Part shown: positions 24,063 to 36,340 of the stretch, piece by piece
Layout of the letters: every line of letters begins with the position of its first letter
How positions within the stretch are numbered: position 1 is the stretch's first letter
Assembly (NCBI GenBank): GCA_020698575.1
Contig: CM036257.1
Coordinates: 21,033,520-21,097,519 of the forward strand
From: Bostrychus sinensis
Lineage: Eukaryota; Chordata; Actinopteri; Gobiiformes; Eleotridae
Length of the DNA stretch: 64,000 nucleotides
Direction: 5' to 3'
Position numbers and translations under genes: made by a program
Notes under the pieces: generated by a model
Seen by the model: the letters and a program-made list of their open reading frames with translations, nothing else
Databases searched by the model: none
What the model was told of the DNA's origin: nothing

Positions 24063-25250
24063 TCATAGACAACTGACCCTTTACAAGCATCCATTACCAT
24101 TAATAAAGACTTGAACTTACTGTAGGTGTATAGGTTTTTCAGTATTTCATATCAAGTGCTGTGGGCGACTGTTGACATGTGAGGTCGGATACTCTTTGCA
24201 AACAGTGTGCATTAAGAGGCTTCAATCAGGGCTATTTGAAGTTGTACATTAAAGTTATTGGCACATATCTTTTAGACATGTTTGTTCTTTCACATTTATG
24301 CCTGTCCTTGCTCCGACAGCCGCGTCTCTGACTTTACAAAGAGGGTGATTTATATGCAATGAAACTGCATTAGCTGGAAATGAATTTGAAAGAAGTGCGA
24401 TGCAGGGTTGAGTTTTGAAGGTCTGTTTTTTTTTTTTTTTTTCGATAATAACGCTCTTGTTTTTAAATATGCACCGGCTTATTGGCAAGACTAACAATAG
24501 TAATGGAAATGTTTTTTTGATTCAGAAACCAAGGTCGGCTGTTTATTTAGTGTGCAGCCTAATTGGTTTTTCATCAGGTTGTTGCCATGGTTTTGCTGGC
24601 TTACATTCATTTGTACTAATTTGTGTGAAAAACGTGGCATCGACTTTCAGGCTGTGGCGGCACAAGTGTGGTTAAAGAGGGAAGAGAACAGATCTACTGT
24701 ATGTGTCCAATTAGTACAACTGTCAATCAAGTCTCATTTACAACGTATATATCAGCAGAAAAGTAAATTACCATTATTGAAGTATTCAACACGTGTGGCT
24801 TTGGTATTTTTCATTAGAGACAGCAAATTTGATACAGAGCACAAAACTACTCAAACATTTGGGTCACTGTATTGTTTATCATAAGAGGAAAACAAGCTAA
24901 AATTCATGTATTTTTTATATCGGGGCGTGCAACTTATTATTTTAACTTTTAAGTACTCTTCTGACCTGTACTTGCCGCCGCACCAAGCCCAGAATAACCT
25001 CATACACCTCTCCATAAATGGGAAATCTACGCAATCTTTTTGGCTTGACAAGGCAATTAGTCCCTGGATGCTCTGTGGACAAGGTTCAAGCCACCTTGAA
25101 CATTAAACTGCAAGAGAGAAAAGGAGCCTGATGGAGAGAAGGAGAAAGCTAATAAAGGCAACGTTGTGCAACATTTTTTAATCTATGCTTTTTGTGGATA
25201 TATTCAGAATCCTACATTGTTTTTTCAAGTTTGCAGGTTTATTTTCATGA
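24063..25250. other. repeat-poor intron block
   Basis: Apart from a poly-T run at 24426-24442 I see no transposon structure or exon. The sequence 24480-24760 has balanced composition and several homeodomain-like taatt cores, so it is a candidate for conserved non-coding DNA. That is inference only. Confidence 0.2.
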
Positions 25251-25254
25251 TTAA

Positions 25255-25796
25255 TGCTGCCTTCATGTGCTATGGGAATTATGGAAAATACCACGTTTGC
25301 ACATGAACGCCCCCTTTCATCGTAATTTCTGCTGCAGAACTCAAAGATAATTTTGATACCTGAGTTGCCGAGATGAGGATTTGACCGTTCAAAATGGCGG
25401 AGAGCAGTGAAGAAATTGTGGATGGTATGAAATGCGTAGACTAATAAGTGTTTTTAGTCATGTTAGCTCATTGTTTAATTATGTAGCATACACAATTTAA
25501 AGTAGAAATTTTAACAGTAACATTAGCAAACTCTGTCCTTAAAATTACTATATGATTCATAATCCATACAAAATACAGCACATTTACTGTTTGAGTTTTG
25601 ATACATCCTGTTGTTGTAGTGGATGAATTAATAAGTTCAGGACTGTTTTACCCATGTAGCAATTCAAGATAAAGTTTCTGTCTGCCTTTTTTTTTTTTAT
25701 TATTCTACGGCCACAACAGCACTTGAACACAACAACTCGTAATTTCCTTTTTACAAGTGGAAAATATCATCTTTTCCATATCACATGAAGGCAGCA
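25255..25796. mobile_element. DNA element family C with long inverted termini, copy 1
   Basis: The left end 'tgctgccttcatgtgctatg' pairs with the right end, which on the opposite strand reads 'tgctgccttcatgtgatatg' (one difference in 20). It is 542 bp and non-coding. No convincing target duplication was found, so the superfamily is open. A related copy lies at 46803-47306. Confidence 0.75.
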
Positions 25797-26214
25797 TATA
25801 TTTATTTGATTATTCATTTATTTTTTTCATTTGGGCTTTTAAAATCTGCTACATTAGACATGTATGTATTTCTTGAAGTTTGTAGTTTTAGCAATCAGTA
25901 TACTAATTTTCAGGCTGATCAAATTTTAACATTCTTTAAAGAGAAAGCACAGGTCTTAAAACACTATCTATAACCCTTGGTCCTTCATGTGGTGTTATTT
26001 GCTGTCCATTCCCTAAACACTTGTTGCATTTTACTGGTGTAGCCTTAATGCTTGTATAACTAGGGCAGCTAAAGATGGAACCCCTCGCCAATGTTTGCTA
26101 CCCATTCAATGACAGGACGTAGTCAGTTGCCATTACCGTTTTTTGGTGGCTAGTTTGTTTTGATAATGTATTGAAGTCAGTTATTCCCGTTAGGATGGTG
26201 GGTGGCTGAAGTCT
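25797..26214. other. intron sequence, nothing recognised
   Basis: No exon or identified element. Confidence 0.4.
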
Positions 26215-26945
26215 ATTTCAGTATTTGAGCCCTAGACAGCATACACTCTTGACAATGGCCAGTTAGGCACAGAGACAGACACTGCATGTCTTTGGACCAA
26301 GGAAGGAGGCCGGAGAGAACCCACAGTAACACACTGAGGACATGCAGACTCTACTCAGAGAGATTATAGTTGAAGATAGAACCCACAGTTTCCTTACTGT
26401 GACCCAAGAGTACTAACCACTAGTGTTGTAGCACCCGGAACTGGTCTTGCTTTTGAGACAGACTGCAGTTTTACTCGGTCTTGGTCTTGAATCCAATTTT
26501 ACCTGGTTTTGCCTCAGATCTGGCAGTCTCTGAGATATACATTTTTTACCAAACATTATAAGGAAATGCTTTTCTTCATAATTTTAGAGTAATTAGTTTT
26601 CCACATTAGAAGAACCAGGAAAATGTTCTCTCTCTGTTTGTTTGTATGTGGAGTCTTTTCCATTAGTTCATTAATGAATTTGAACCACTTTTTTTTTACT
26701 TTTCACCTTTGTTTAGTGTTAGTTCCCTGGGTTTTGTCTCAACCTGGTCTCGGTTTGTCTTGGCCTCGGTCTCGAATTGGTCTTGGTCCTTAAACGCCTC
26801 AGTCTAGACTCGAGCTCGAACCCTGAAAGTCTCAGCCTTGTCTTGGTCTCCTTTCACTCTGGACTTGGACTGGTCTTAGTCCTCGATTAGTACGGTCTTG
26901 ACTACAACACTACAAACCACTCTGTCACCTTGAACCACTTGTCAT
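26215..26945 (-). repeat. SINE-like repeat interrupted by a MITE
   Basis: The left piece contains 'acatgcagactctactcaga' and 'agagtactaaccac'. After the inserted element the text resumes 'caaaccactctgtcacc', the expected continuation of this common fish repeat. This shows the repeat was present before the MITE landed. The strand is assigned from its orientation relative to the copy at 52390. Confidence 0.55.
26421..26912. mobile_element. MITE with 'tagtgttgtag' termini and 8-bp TSD
   Basis: Both ends read 'tagtgttgtag' outward-in. The flanks are ctaaccac (26413-26420) and caaaccac (26913-26920), an octamer duplication with one mismatch, fitting hAT. The 492-bp interior is built of degenerate 'ggtcttggtct' strings. 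No coding capacity. Confidence 0.75.
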
Positions 26946-27820
26946 TTACAAACTAAAAAACTCTGTATTACTAATTTTTCCTCATACATTCAATAAACTA
27001 TGAGATGTTTCTGACCTCAGTTGATAATCGTCTTTGATGACGTGTAGAGACCATAGAAGCGAGCCAGTCCCCTAAGCATTACAGTACACTCTGCCTTATA
27101 CTTGCACACGTGAATAAGTCCCATTGCTGGAGTATCTGTACAGTACGGCAGAACGAAACAAACTGAAGAATGTTCCCTGCACTCCCACGTTTCCAGGAGA
27201 AAAGATGTACTCGCCAAAGGTTGTTCAAAAAGCGACATGGCCTCTTTCGCTGCTCTCTAACTTGCTGCAGTGAATAGAGCTTTGTGGCAGGCGCATGGTT
27301 TCAAAGGCATAGGAAGGCTGCCTCCTACACTCCAGCTCCAGCACTGACAAAGTAGAAGGACACCTAGGCACACTCACTCCTGTCATAAGCACCTTAAGTC
27401 AGTCATCATTTAGAAAAGCCATTTAGACTGACAAAGGCGTTCAAACAAAAGGAAACAAATATAAAGAGTTGCATACCCACACACTAATAATGCAGTGTCA
27501 CTATTAACTTGTTGCTATGTGTATACAACCTGTTTTCCAAGCTTATTCACTATGAACACATTTTCCTTTCTATTATATGGCAGAACATTGTGTCAGAGCC
27601 CACTGTCAGACAAATAAGGTGTCTGTTCACTAATAATGACTTTTTTATATATGGAGTGCAAAAAAACAAACAAAAGTAAACAAGTAATCTGTAACTACAC
27701 ACTTCCTTCTGGCTTGCCCAAAATGATTTGTAATAGTAGAACATTCTCACACTATTCCCAAATGGTTATACACAGACTTTTTTGGACAAAATGCTTTACT
27801 ATTGCATGCACGCTAACTGT
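26946..27820. other. intron sequence, nothing recognised
   Basis: No exon or recognised repeat; 27000-27400 has balanced composition. Confidence 0.4.
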
Positions 27821-27825
27821 GCATT

Positions 27826-27950
27826 TTAGCCACAGAGAATCACAAGCGAGTTTACTCTTTGGGCTACTCTCAAGCCTGGACAAATGGAGAGGAATGCATA
27901 AAAATTCAATATTCAAATTACTGTAGTGTACATTAGGAAGCAGATGACAG
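27826..27950 (+). repeat. truncated SINE/LINE tail repeat
   Basis: Carries 'tagccacagagaatcacaag', 'ctcaagcctggacaaatgga' and 'ttaggaagcagatgacag' but lacks the final 'gtggcgaccc' tail. Confidence 0.6.
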
Positions 27951-28084
27951 AGAACGTGCATCAGAAGCCAATTCTATAGAACTAAGAAATAATATTTTTG
28001 CAGGCACCAATAAAACAAGCAGTATTTTGTTTTATTTGATTTTTAAATGTAATTGTTTACTTACCATTCATTCCTTCCAGATAT

Positions 28085-28330
28085 TTTTATTTTATTGTTA
28101 TTTGACCTTTATTTACCCAGGAAAGTCCCACCAAGATTAAGAATCTTTTTTGCAGGGAAGTCCTGGCCCCATTGGTCCTATTGTACATGTTTTTGGTGGT
28201 AGGGGAATCTTGAGCACCCAGAGGAAACCTATGCAGAGACAGAGGACATGCAAACTCCACACAGAAAGGCCCCATTCCCTTTAGGGGTTGGCTGCAGCTT
28301 ATCCCAGCTACGATGGGTTGTGTCACAAGA
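28085..28330 (-). repeat. interspersed repeat with 'catgcaaactccacac' motif
   Basis: Contains 'ttgacctttatttacccagg' and 'gagcacccagaggaaaccta', then 'catgcaaactccacacagaa'. The second half recurs at 29195-29460. Orientation is inferred by comparison with 52390-53045. Confidence 0.5.
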
Positions 28331-28774
28331 CCTGCTATTACATTATATGTATTATATGTAACTTTTCTATATTGTTATTTAAGTTTTCTGATGTTGAGGC
28401 ATCCGTGCTGTGAAATTCTCAGGTTAAAATGAGTGCTGGATTGTTTTTAAGGAATTTTCCAAACGGTTGGCAGCTAAACTATTTAACAGCTTGCCAAGCA
28501 ACCATGAATATTTATGCATTCATTTATTCAACCATAGAGCCGCCAAAACATTTTCAAAGCGTCAGGTAAAAAAATCATCTTTTCCAAATCCGCTTTTTTT
28601 TTGTAGAAACAGTACTTAAATAAATAAAAAAATCAATAAATAATTTGCCTCCAATAAAATTGTCCAAAACAAACAAAAGTATTTTAAATTATGCAAGTCT
28701 TTTCCAAACTAATTTATTAGTGGCAACACGGAGCAAAAGTTTCCAACAAGTAAAATGTAAAAACCTGCTTAAAG
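28331..28774. other. AT-rich intron sequence
   Basis: A/T runs only; no feature recognised. Confidence 0.4.
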
Positions 28775-28900
28775 TTTTAACTCAAACATAACTCAAAAAG
28801 TAAAGGTTAGATTTTGATGAAATTTTCAGGAGAGGTCAGTAAGAGAGAATTTAGTTGTTTTGTTTTTTAAGCCTAGATTTTTTTGTTTTGTTTAGAAAAT
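28775..28900 (+). repeat. 'actcaaaaagtaa...gatttt' repeat fragment
   Basis: The text 'aactcaaaaagtaaaggtta' and 'ttttgatgaaattttcagga' recurs with small changes at 30290, 42310, 43330 and 54810, defining a dispersed family that precedes tRNA-like text in the longer copies. Confidence 0.6.
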
Positions 28901-29194
28901 AACATCAAGGGTGGCGCAACAATGGGAAGAAAACTTTTAGGTGACTGAATTAAAAGACTAAACTGTAATGCCTTGGTGTAGATCTGCGCTGTCCAAGTGC
29001 TTTAAGGTTATTGTTATTGTTTTGTCTTTAAACAAAAAGAAATATGCAAAAAAGAAATGTAGCAGCTGGTATCCCACAAACCAATGGTGCTCATGGTAAG
29101 GTCAAAGTCAAATTTTAAATACCCTAGGGTTTTTTTGTTTTGTTTTGTTTTTGACAATAAAATGAAGACTTTTTATATATTTTTTATCCATGGT

Positions 29195-29460
29195 GTAAGG
29201 TCCCTGTAGGGAAATTTGTTCTCTGCATTAGACACATCCTTTAATGCTGCTGGGTCAACCTGTCAGGAGCAGGAGTACCTAGCTGGAGGATTAGCCTATT
29301 GCGCATGTTTTAGCTTGATGAGGGAAACTGGAGCACCCAGAGGAAACCCACCCAGGCACAGGATGAACATGCAAACTCCAGAATACTCCACACAAAGGCC
29401 CCACACAGTCTGGGACTTTTTTGCTGTGTGGCAAGTGTGCTAACCACTTTGTCTTTACAT
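29195..29460 (-). repeat. interspersed repeat with 'catgcaaactcc' motif
   Basis: Shares 'ggagcacccagaggaaaccc' and 'catgcaaactccagaatact' with 28200-28290 and ends 'gtgtgctaaccactttgtc', the classic terminus of this fish repeat. Confidence 0.55.
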
Positions 29461-30280
29461 GATGCCTTGTCAAAGTCCTCCCATAAGATAAGATCCTCTC
29501 CTTTAACTTCTACCCTCATCATCTATTGCCGTGAGCTTGTGACAGCGCTGGTGCCTTTTGAGGACTTCTGTCTGTTTTTCCACATCGCAGTACAGACGTG
29601 TGTTACCTGGGGAAACCTGACAGTGACAGAGTCTGGTCATCTGTTCTCGCCTCCTCTCGTCATGCCTTTACATTCCTCGTGTTGCTCTCACCACTTCATG
29701 TCCACCTAAATGTCAGCCACGCATAAATAACCCGAGGAGAAAAGCATGTTTATTTGTTGCTATCATATGCCGTTGTGCAATAAAACGGCAGTAATGTCAG
29801 AAATGTTATGAATCTTGACTCATTGTGCACCTCTCTGCATGTAATTATATGTATGCTCGTGATGCTTGGCAATTTTCCACTTTTTAAATCACTTGCATTC
29901 ACAAACAGAAATACTCGAAACAAATCCTTTAATTACATCTCTCCTTTTGGAAATTGCTTGCCTGTGATGGCTGTATTTAGACCCAAAACAATGTCTTTTA
30001 TATCTTAATATTTGAGCTTGCACTTCACTTACAATTCGCCACACATCTTAATGAAGTCTCAATTATACACAGCTTTTCAGTTCATTAACCGTCACTGTCG
30101 CTTAAAAATTAAGCTCTTAAATTAGCTCATCATTACAACTTTGTTCACACTGATGCACTTTCATTTACATTTTAAAATAAGCACTTTAGAAAATAAACAA
30201 CCTCTCTCCACACTATTGCTTCAATAAATATCCCCAAAACTTGTCACATGATTCTTTTATTTTATCTTTTGGGTTGGTTT
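29461..30280. other. repeat-poor intron sequence
   Basis: No exon or transposon recognised. Candidate unique DNA. Confidence 0.35.
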
Positions 30281-30284
30281 GAGT

Positions 30285-30420
30285 GTTAGCAGGATAACTT
30301 AAAGTGTTGGATTTTGATGAAATAAAAAAAAAAAAAATGGATAGATCAAGCATTGCTGGATAGGGGCAAAGATGCTAACTCCTACCACAAGGGGGCAGTA
30401 AAGTAACAAATTATTTGCAT
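30285..30420 (+). repeat. 'gattttgatgaaat' repeat fragment
   Basis: Shares 'tggattttgatgaaat' and 'gatgctaactcctaccacaa' with 43345-43480. It sits directly beside the SINE/LINE tail repeat that follows. Confidence 0.55.
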
Positions 30421-30449
30421 TTTACCATTAGTTTGTGTGTATTCTTTAA

Positions 30450-30633
30450 TCCAGTCACGGAGCATATCTGTACTAACTCTTTGTGCCAGGCTCAAGCTTG
30501 GATAAATTTGAGAGGGGTGTGCCAGGTTGGGCATTTGACATAAAAACCTTTGCCAAAAAATATCCAAATCTTTGCACACTATGTGGCAGATGATTTGCTG
30601 TGGCGACAGGGAAAAAAACAGCTTAAAGAAAAG
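30450..30633 (+). repeat. SINE/LINE tail repeat
   Basis: Carries 'atccagtcacggagcatatc', 'ctcaagcttggataaatttg', 'tttgctgtggcgacagggaa' and 'aacagcttaaagaaaagg'. Confidence 0.72.
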
Positions 30634-30640
30634 GTTGTTT

Positions 30641-31456
30641 TAGTGTATTCTTTACCATTGTACAGCTTTTTTCACTCCTATTGGTTCTCGTTTGCCTTTG
30701 TCATCATTTGCAAAAGTTCAAATTTCTAATCTAAATCTAATCATTAAAAGTTTTGGACGGCACCAAAGTTTTCCAATCACAACGTTGCCTGCAAGCTTTT
30801 TTTTAAAGGCCGCCTATTAGACAATCATGTATTCTGAAATGGGAACTTCAGGCAAACATTAATCTCCTTTTCTGCATTTCCTATATAGAATCTATACCAG
30901 GCTAGATTGTACCAACTTGAAAATGCTGCGGACCATGTTTTAATTAGAAAACTTCATGGTTGAAAAATCTGATGATGCATATACTCGTCTTTTTTCAGTA
31001 AATTTTGCTCTGTTTGTCCTTATTTTAATGCACTAGCTTGGACAGCCATCATCAATATATATATTTTTTTCATTCTATGCAAACAATTAGACTGGTTGTA
31101 GGTTGGACCATGTTTGGGCTGAATGTAATGTACGCTGCCTTTTGTTCACTTGCATAGATTAAATTAAACAAATATAACAATGAAACATGTACTCAAGAAG
31201 CACAAACTAAACTGCCTATGGAGCATACTTTCTTGCCATGGATCATTGCAACTTGAACGCCATACAATAAATCAGAGAAATTCCTGCACTGTATAAAGCC
31301 TATCCCATTTTGAATTACAATTGGTCATGGTTTTTGACAAGTCATTTTGTTGTGATTTGCAAAAAGAATGGCTGGCCACACTGATAATATTATTGATATT
31401 GGTAGTCGTGTTTATTAAGCAGAACTGAGTAACTTTATTGCTTTAAATAAACTGTT
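30641..31456. other. intron sequence, nothing recognised
   Basis: AT-rich; no exon or recognised repeat. Confidence 0.4.
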
Positions 31457-31457
31457 T

Positions 31458-31476
31458 TGGTGTGTGTGTGTGTGTG
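31458..31476. repeat. (GT)n microsatellite
   Basis: A short run of about nine GT units adjoining repeat family B. Confidence 0.85.
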
Positions 31477-31855
31477 ATGGTTAAATAAGTTGTTGTGGGG
31501 TGAATGAAGCGTCTGGCATCTTCCTCTGCAGTCTCTGGGCCAAAAATGACTCTCGCTGACCCGGGGTCACAGAAGTCTCGAATCTCGCAAGGAAGCGACA
31601 CATCGCGGTTAGCAAAACAACACGCTAGTGAATGCTTTATTTCTTGTTATTTTCATCATGGCAGAGCAGCCATATGGCAGAAAAAACTTTAAACAGATAT
31701 GCAGAGGGGAAAATTAATATAAAGTTGAGCGAGTGGTCATATAGGAGTCAACAGGACTTATGAGTATGCATGATAGTAAATGTAGGGGGCTCTCCATAGA
31801 CACAAAAGAGGCAAAGACACGAGCTAAGTTACTGAGTTCCACTTAAATGCAAGGC
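31477..31855 (+). repeat. dispersed repeat family B, copy 1
   Basis: Matches 56312-56702 along its length with the landmarks 'gtgatggttaaataagttgt', 'agcgacacatcgcggttagc', 'tatttcttgttattttcatc' and 'gttactgagttccacttaaa'. Short frames in it are not shared between copies, so it is non-coding. Class unknown to me. Confidence 0.75.
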
Positions 31856-31914
31856 TACTTTGAAAAGAGATTGATTCTGTAGAGCCATTTTCAAATTACT
31901 TGATGACCAGTGGT

Positions 31915-32000
31915 TTATTTCAGGTACTTCATCTTCCTCCCACCTTTCAAAGACATGTATCTGTTTGGTGAACTGTGATTCCTAATTTCCCTTAAGCTGA
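31915..32000 (+). repeat. fragment of a SINE-like repeat
   Basis: 'cttcctcccacctttcaaag' and 'gtatctgtttggtgaactgt' recall the 'tcctccca..tccaaa..catg' block found at 52880-52930 and 55440-55500. Confidence 0.4.
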
Positions 32001-32281
32001 GGAAACATGACACAATTTTTTGCCTGATTTTCTAACGATTCACAGTTCTGCCAAGTCTATCCCAATCAGCTCTAGTTGCATGGAGTCATCAGCCCAGAAA
32101 TCGGTCAGTGTGGGAGGTTTAAAGACTGGATTCGGCGGACTCAGAGACTCGACCAGACCTCAGTCGCAGTTAACATGTTTGAATTTTCAGGCCAACTTTC
32201 ACCGTTGATCACGTGACGTCAGGCGTATTTGTTTTTAAAAAAAAAAGTTTGTCAAACTCAGTTCTTTTTCTAACTTCGTTC

Positions 32282-32438
32282 GGTGTTTCACTATGGGAAT
32301 CACCTTGGGTGAGACCAACTACGGAAGCTCCACTGGCACTAAGTCTGTCTTTGACAGACAGGTCGACTGTACCACTACTGTACCTAGGGCCCGCCCCCTC
32401 ATACTGGTACAGTCGACCAGCTCCTCCTACAATCATTC
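32282..32438 (+). repeat. left inverted terminal repeat of the DIRS-like element
   Basis: This 157-base segment, from 'ggtgtttcactatgggaatc' to 'cctacaatcatt', is complementary to 37882-38037 with only a handful of differences. The outer extension 32260-32281 is not shared with the right repeat but is mirrored in the internal complementary region. Confidence 0.9.
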
Positions 32439-32441
32439 TCG

Positions 32442-32941
32442 CTTTCTTCCCGTGAGGGACTACACTACGCTCCCTCAGCTCTCCAGGCTAGTAAGCTAGC
32501 AAGCTGTTTAACAGTTCACAAACAAACCGTAAAGGACATCATTGCCAAACGCAGTTGCACAGGCTTCGGCTTGGATTCGCTGAGTAAGTTCACACTTCAA
32601 CTTTAACTTTGTTATCAGCTAGCGGTAATTATTAGCAGTGTCCGCGTCACGGCGAACTGCTTCTTCCCGGCTGCTTTGTATTTAGTTACTAGTGCACCGG
32701 AGTCCATATAGCTTTTATAGGGCTAATGCGTCACGGTGAGTCCTTGCCGGGTTAGTTAGCATTCATTTGTTGGCTGACTTAGCTGCAATAAAGTTTCTGC
32801 TAACATGTCACGGCAAGCAGGACTTTTTGATCCAAACTACTACGGGCTAAACCCCCGGGTGTTGGTTTGCTCTGCTAGGTTAAACCTCACGGCGCACCTA
32901 GCATAGCAGTCTCGCGGTCTCTCTTCCCGCTCTTAGACGCT
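32442..32941. other. untranslated leader of the DIRS-like element
   Basis: Non-coding stretch between the left terminal repeat and the first gag-like start codon. It contains repeated 'cacggc' and 'gctagc' strings but no frame I can assign. It probably holds promoter and leader sequence, which is inference. Confidence 0.4.
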
Positions 32942-34440
32942 ATGTCTTCAGTTTCCACCCCCACCAAAGGGTCGGACACGAAAGCTAAGGAGGCTGTATC
33001 CCGCCCGTGCCCCGCGTCATGCAGGTCTACTATCTCGGGTAGGGACCCTCATCCGATGTGCATCTGCCTGCATGGGCCCTAAACACGCTCAAGCAGCGTT
33101 GGCGGACCGCGAGTCCTGCAACCACTGCGCATCAATGCCTGAGAAGTTACTGGAGAGGAGACTTAGAGTAGCGGTGGCTAACAATCAGGACCCATGCCTG
33201 CCTGAAGCCACCGCTAAGACCACAGCCGATTCCCATCAGGTGCGAGCTACTAAGAGCTAGGCAGACATGATGGAAGCTGAATCACCTGATATCCCCCCAC
33301 TGTTTGAGGACCTTCCTCGACTTGGGAGATGAGGACGCAGAGGAAGATGTTACCTCTGACTTCCTAGAGGCTGTGAATATGGAGGATGTGGAGGAAGACT
33401 CCACATTTCCACCGGCCCAGTCCCGGGCCCCGAGTGCGTCTGATGCTGCTCCCCCCATGGACAGCAGCTTGTACGAGGTCTGCAAACAGGGCCGCCTCCA
33501 AACTGGGGATCCCGTGGCCCGCAGCCCTTAATGCAGAAGGAGGGGAAAGGGACCTGTATGATGGTAAGCTGGCTCCCACCAGTTCAACCGCCTCCTAAAC
33601 AGCTCCTCCCAGCAGTACCCGCCTGCATGAAGGAGAATGAGCCGGTTCTGGTCCAGCCCGTTCAAAAGCAACACAGGGCTACTCCAAGCTGGAGATACAT
33701 GGAATGAAGGAACTGGGGTTGGCCGAACCCCCAGCAGTGGAGTCGTCAGTGGCCCACCACCTCCATTCTGATCGCCAGTACCATCTCAGCCTCAAGCAGC
33801 ATTTCTCTGCCTAATAAAATAGAGAGGCTCACATCCTCCATTTTGCAGCGAGTGTACAAATATGCAGCTCAGTCTGTGTGCGCTCTTAATGCAGTGACTT
33901 TGCTGTCCGCATATCAAGCAGAGATTCTTGAGGATAATGGGCTGACAGTTAGATTCTGGGTCACCTAACCCGATCCTATGGGATGAAATCTGTGTGGTTA
34001 ATGACCTTGTTCTGCGCTCATCACGAGGAGCAGTTCAGGGCTGTGGCTGAGTTATGGGCGTTGCTGTTGCAGGTGAGAGAGGCCTGTGCCTAAACCACTC
34101 AGGTCTGACCGACCCTCAGAAGGTAGAGGTCATGGACGTGACCTATGACCCCACCAAAGGTTTGTTTGGTCCGGCGCTGGAAAAAACGAGAGAGACCAGC
34201 ACCCTCCGTAAGCAGGAAGGTGAAGCCTTTGACCTGTGTCTGCCTCGTAAACAGCCTTCTCGTCCAGCTCAGGCTCAGAGAATGGGCTTTACAGCCACAA
34301 CAGCAAATAGAGGGAATAAAGTGGGTCCCAAGCCACAGCGGCAGGTACCCAGACAGCAGCCTAATCAGCAGCAGCGGTCAGAAAATCCCAAACCATGGGG
34401 CAAACACTCCTATGCAGCAGCGGCGGCTAAGAGCCGCTAA
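32942..34440 (+). pseudogene. DIRS gag-like pseudogene
   Basis: A start codon at 32942 opens a frame reading MSSVSTPTKGSD that hits a stop at about 33081. The gag text continues in another frame from 33072 (MGPKHAQAALADRESCNHC). It passes through an acidic stretch (about 33304-33430) and a region with further frame changes, to a final open frame 34054-34440 ending in a basic, glutamine-rich tail (KPQRQVPRQQPNQQQ). Cysteine pairs (CPASC, CNHC) near the start are typical of fish DIRS gag. At least three frame disruptions are visible. The product would be the nucleic-acid-binding structural protein of the element. Confidence 0.8.
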
Positions 34441-34655
34441 GGGAAGAAGAAGCGCATGACCTAACGGTTTTGGCTTCTTACTGTCCACCTCCTATAAAAA
34501 GGAGGAAAGTGGAGTTGAGCCCCAGCCCCAGTTCCTCTCTTGTTCTCTATTCCCTCTTGTTCCAGGGGGGATGAGCCAGTGGCTGTGTCACGAAGCACTT
34601 TGTTCAGAAATAAAGCTCACACCCTCGCATCCAGGCCACAGGCCAAGGGCGAGTT

Positions 34656-35728
34656 TTGTTCCCCAAAATCCAAAAGAAAATTCACTTCAATGTTGACTCA
34701 CTCTCACATTATGCCACAAGAGCTCACACTCTTCCTCTGACAGACGTCTCATCCCCTTTAAAAGGGATGACGTCACTGTGCAGTCACATGGGCCCGCTAT
34801 CTGCGCGGACAGAGCAGTGGCGCGCATGCACAGTTCATCTGTGGGTTTTCTCAACGGTTTCTCGGGGATACAGGCTACAGTTCGCTATGAAACCACCCAC
34901 TTTCAACGGAGTGTTGGTTTCAGCGGCTACTGGGGATGCAGCGCACGTCTTAGAGGACAAGTTCACATCCCTATTAGACAAACAAGCAATAAGAGCTGTC
35001 CCAGACAGGGAACTTCAACAAGGTTTTTATTCTCGTTACTTCCTTGTCCCAAAGAAGGGCACTACGTCCCTTCGGCCCATCCTCGATTCTCCGTGTGTTA
35101 AACAGACACCTACGGACAATACACGTTCAGGATATTAACTCACAAAGTGCTCTGTCGCTCTATACGCCAGAACGATTGGTTCACAACAATCGAATCTCTC
35201 AGACACCTATTTCCATATCCCGTGTATCCCGCACAGAGAAAGTACCTCCGCTTTGCTTACGGGGGAAAAGCCTACGAATACCAGGCCATCCCGTTCGGGC
35301 TGTCACTGGCCCCGAGAGTGTTCAGCAAGTGTGTGGACGCTGCGCTGACTCCATTGCGCAACAGCGGCATCAGAATATTCTCTTATATAGACAATTATCT
35401 GATATGTTCCCACTCGCGGATACACTCGATCAGGGACACAGAGACGGTGTTAAATCACCTCTCGGCGCTCTGGTTCAGAATAAACCGCTCAAAGAGCCGC
35501 TTAGTACCCACGCAGCTCACAGAATATCTGGGCTTCAGCATAAACTCCCTCTCTTATCGAGTAACACTGACGCAGGGGAGAGTACTCTCTCTCACACAGT
35601 GTCTCTCCCACTTCAGACAGGGCAAGATAGTCACATTCAGACTGTGCCTTCGTCTACTCTGTCTCATGGCGTCAGTAATATCTGTTGTTCATTTGGATCT
35701 GCTTATGATGAGGGATTTTCAACGCTAG
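34656..35728 (+). pseudogene. DIRS reverse transcriptase pseudogene
   Basis: The first segment (to about 35085) carries the entry motifs ending GFYSRYFLVPKKG and RPILD. The text then changes frame twice within about 30 bases before continuing at 35111. Motif A is damaged: after DWFTTI the reading frame slips and the usual catalytic aspartate region is replaced by ESLRHLFPYP. Motif B (IPFGLSLAP) is intact. Motif C reads YIDN, where the second aspartate is replaced by asparagine. The frame stops at 35726-35728. Reverse transcriptase activity is therefore lost. Similarity to DIRS rather than to the LINE RT at 4805 is clear from motif B and the flanking RNase H. Confidence 0.87.
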
Positions 35729-35785
35729 GGTCGCAGCTTTTACGCCTATGCTCCCGGAGACACCTTCACCGCAAAGTGAAAGTAG

Positions 35786-36340
35786 ATGCGTGGTGCGTCA
35801 TGGCGCTGCATCCGGGACACGCCCACTTTGATGGCGGAGGTCCCGCTGCGGCCAGTGTCGTCGAGAGTAACCTTGACAACGGACGCATTCTTGTCAGGTT
35901 GGTGGGCCGCCTTGTCTGTCAGAACAGTGAACAGCACCTGGGAACCACATATGGCCAAAATGCACATCAATGTGTTGGAACTTTGGGCAGTGTTTCTGGC
36001 TTTGAAACACTTCCTCCCTTTTCTCCAGGGTCAGCATGTGTTGGTGAAAACAGACAACTCAACTGTTGTGGCATATATCAATCGCCAAGGCGGCACTCGT
36101 TTACTGCAGTTACACAGATTAGCAAAGAGACTAATTCTGTGGAGCAGTACCAGAATCTTATCTCTTCGGGCGACTCACGTCCCAGGGGTACTGAACAGGG
36201 GTGCGGATCTCCTGTCACGGGGGAACCCCCTGTACGGGGAGTGGACTCTGCACCCACAGGTGGTGGAGCAGATTTGGCAGAGGTACGGCTGGGCCGTAGA
36301 TCTCTTCACCCTCGCGAGAAAATACTCATTGTCCACTGTT
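35786..36340 (+). pseudogene. DIRS RNase H domain (locally intact)
   Basis: The frame opening at 35786 carries the four acidic RNase H positions: D in VTLTTDAFLSGWW, E in INVLELWAVFLAL, D in VLVKTDNSTVV and D in LNRGADLLSRG. This is the best-preserved coding part of the element. It is separated from the RT by stop codons at 35726-35785 and loses register again at about 36340-36370. An open frame on +1 from 35044 to 36351 overlaps it but is mostly a non-coding shadow. Confidence 0.83.

Noticed and set aside
24552..24884. 110-codon plus-strand frame
   Set aside because: No recognisable protein features, and overlapping frames of similar length occur on both strands.
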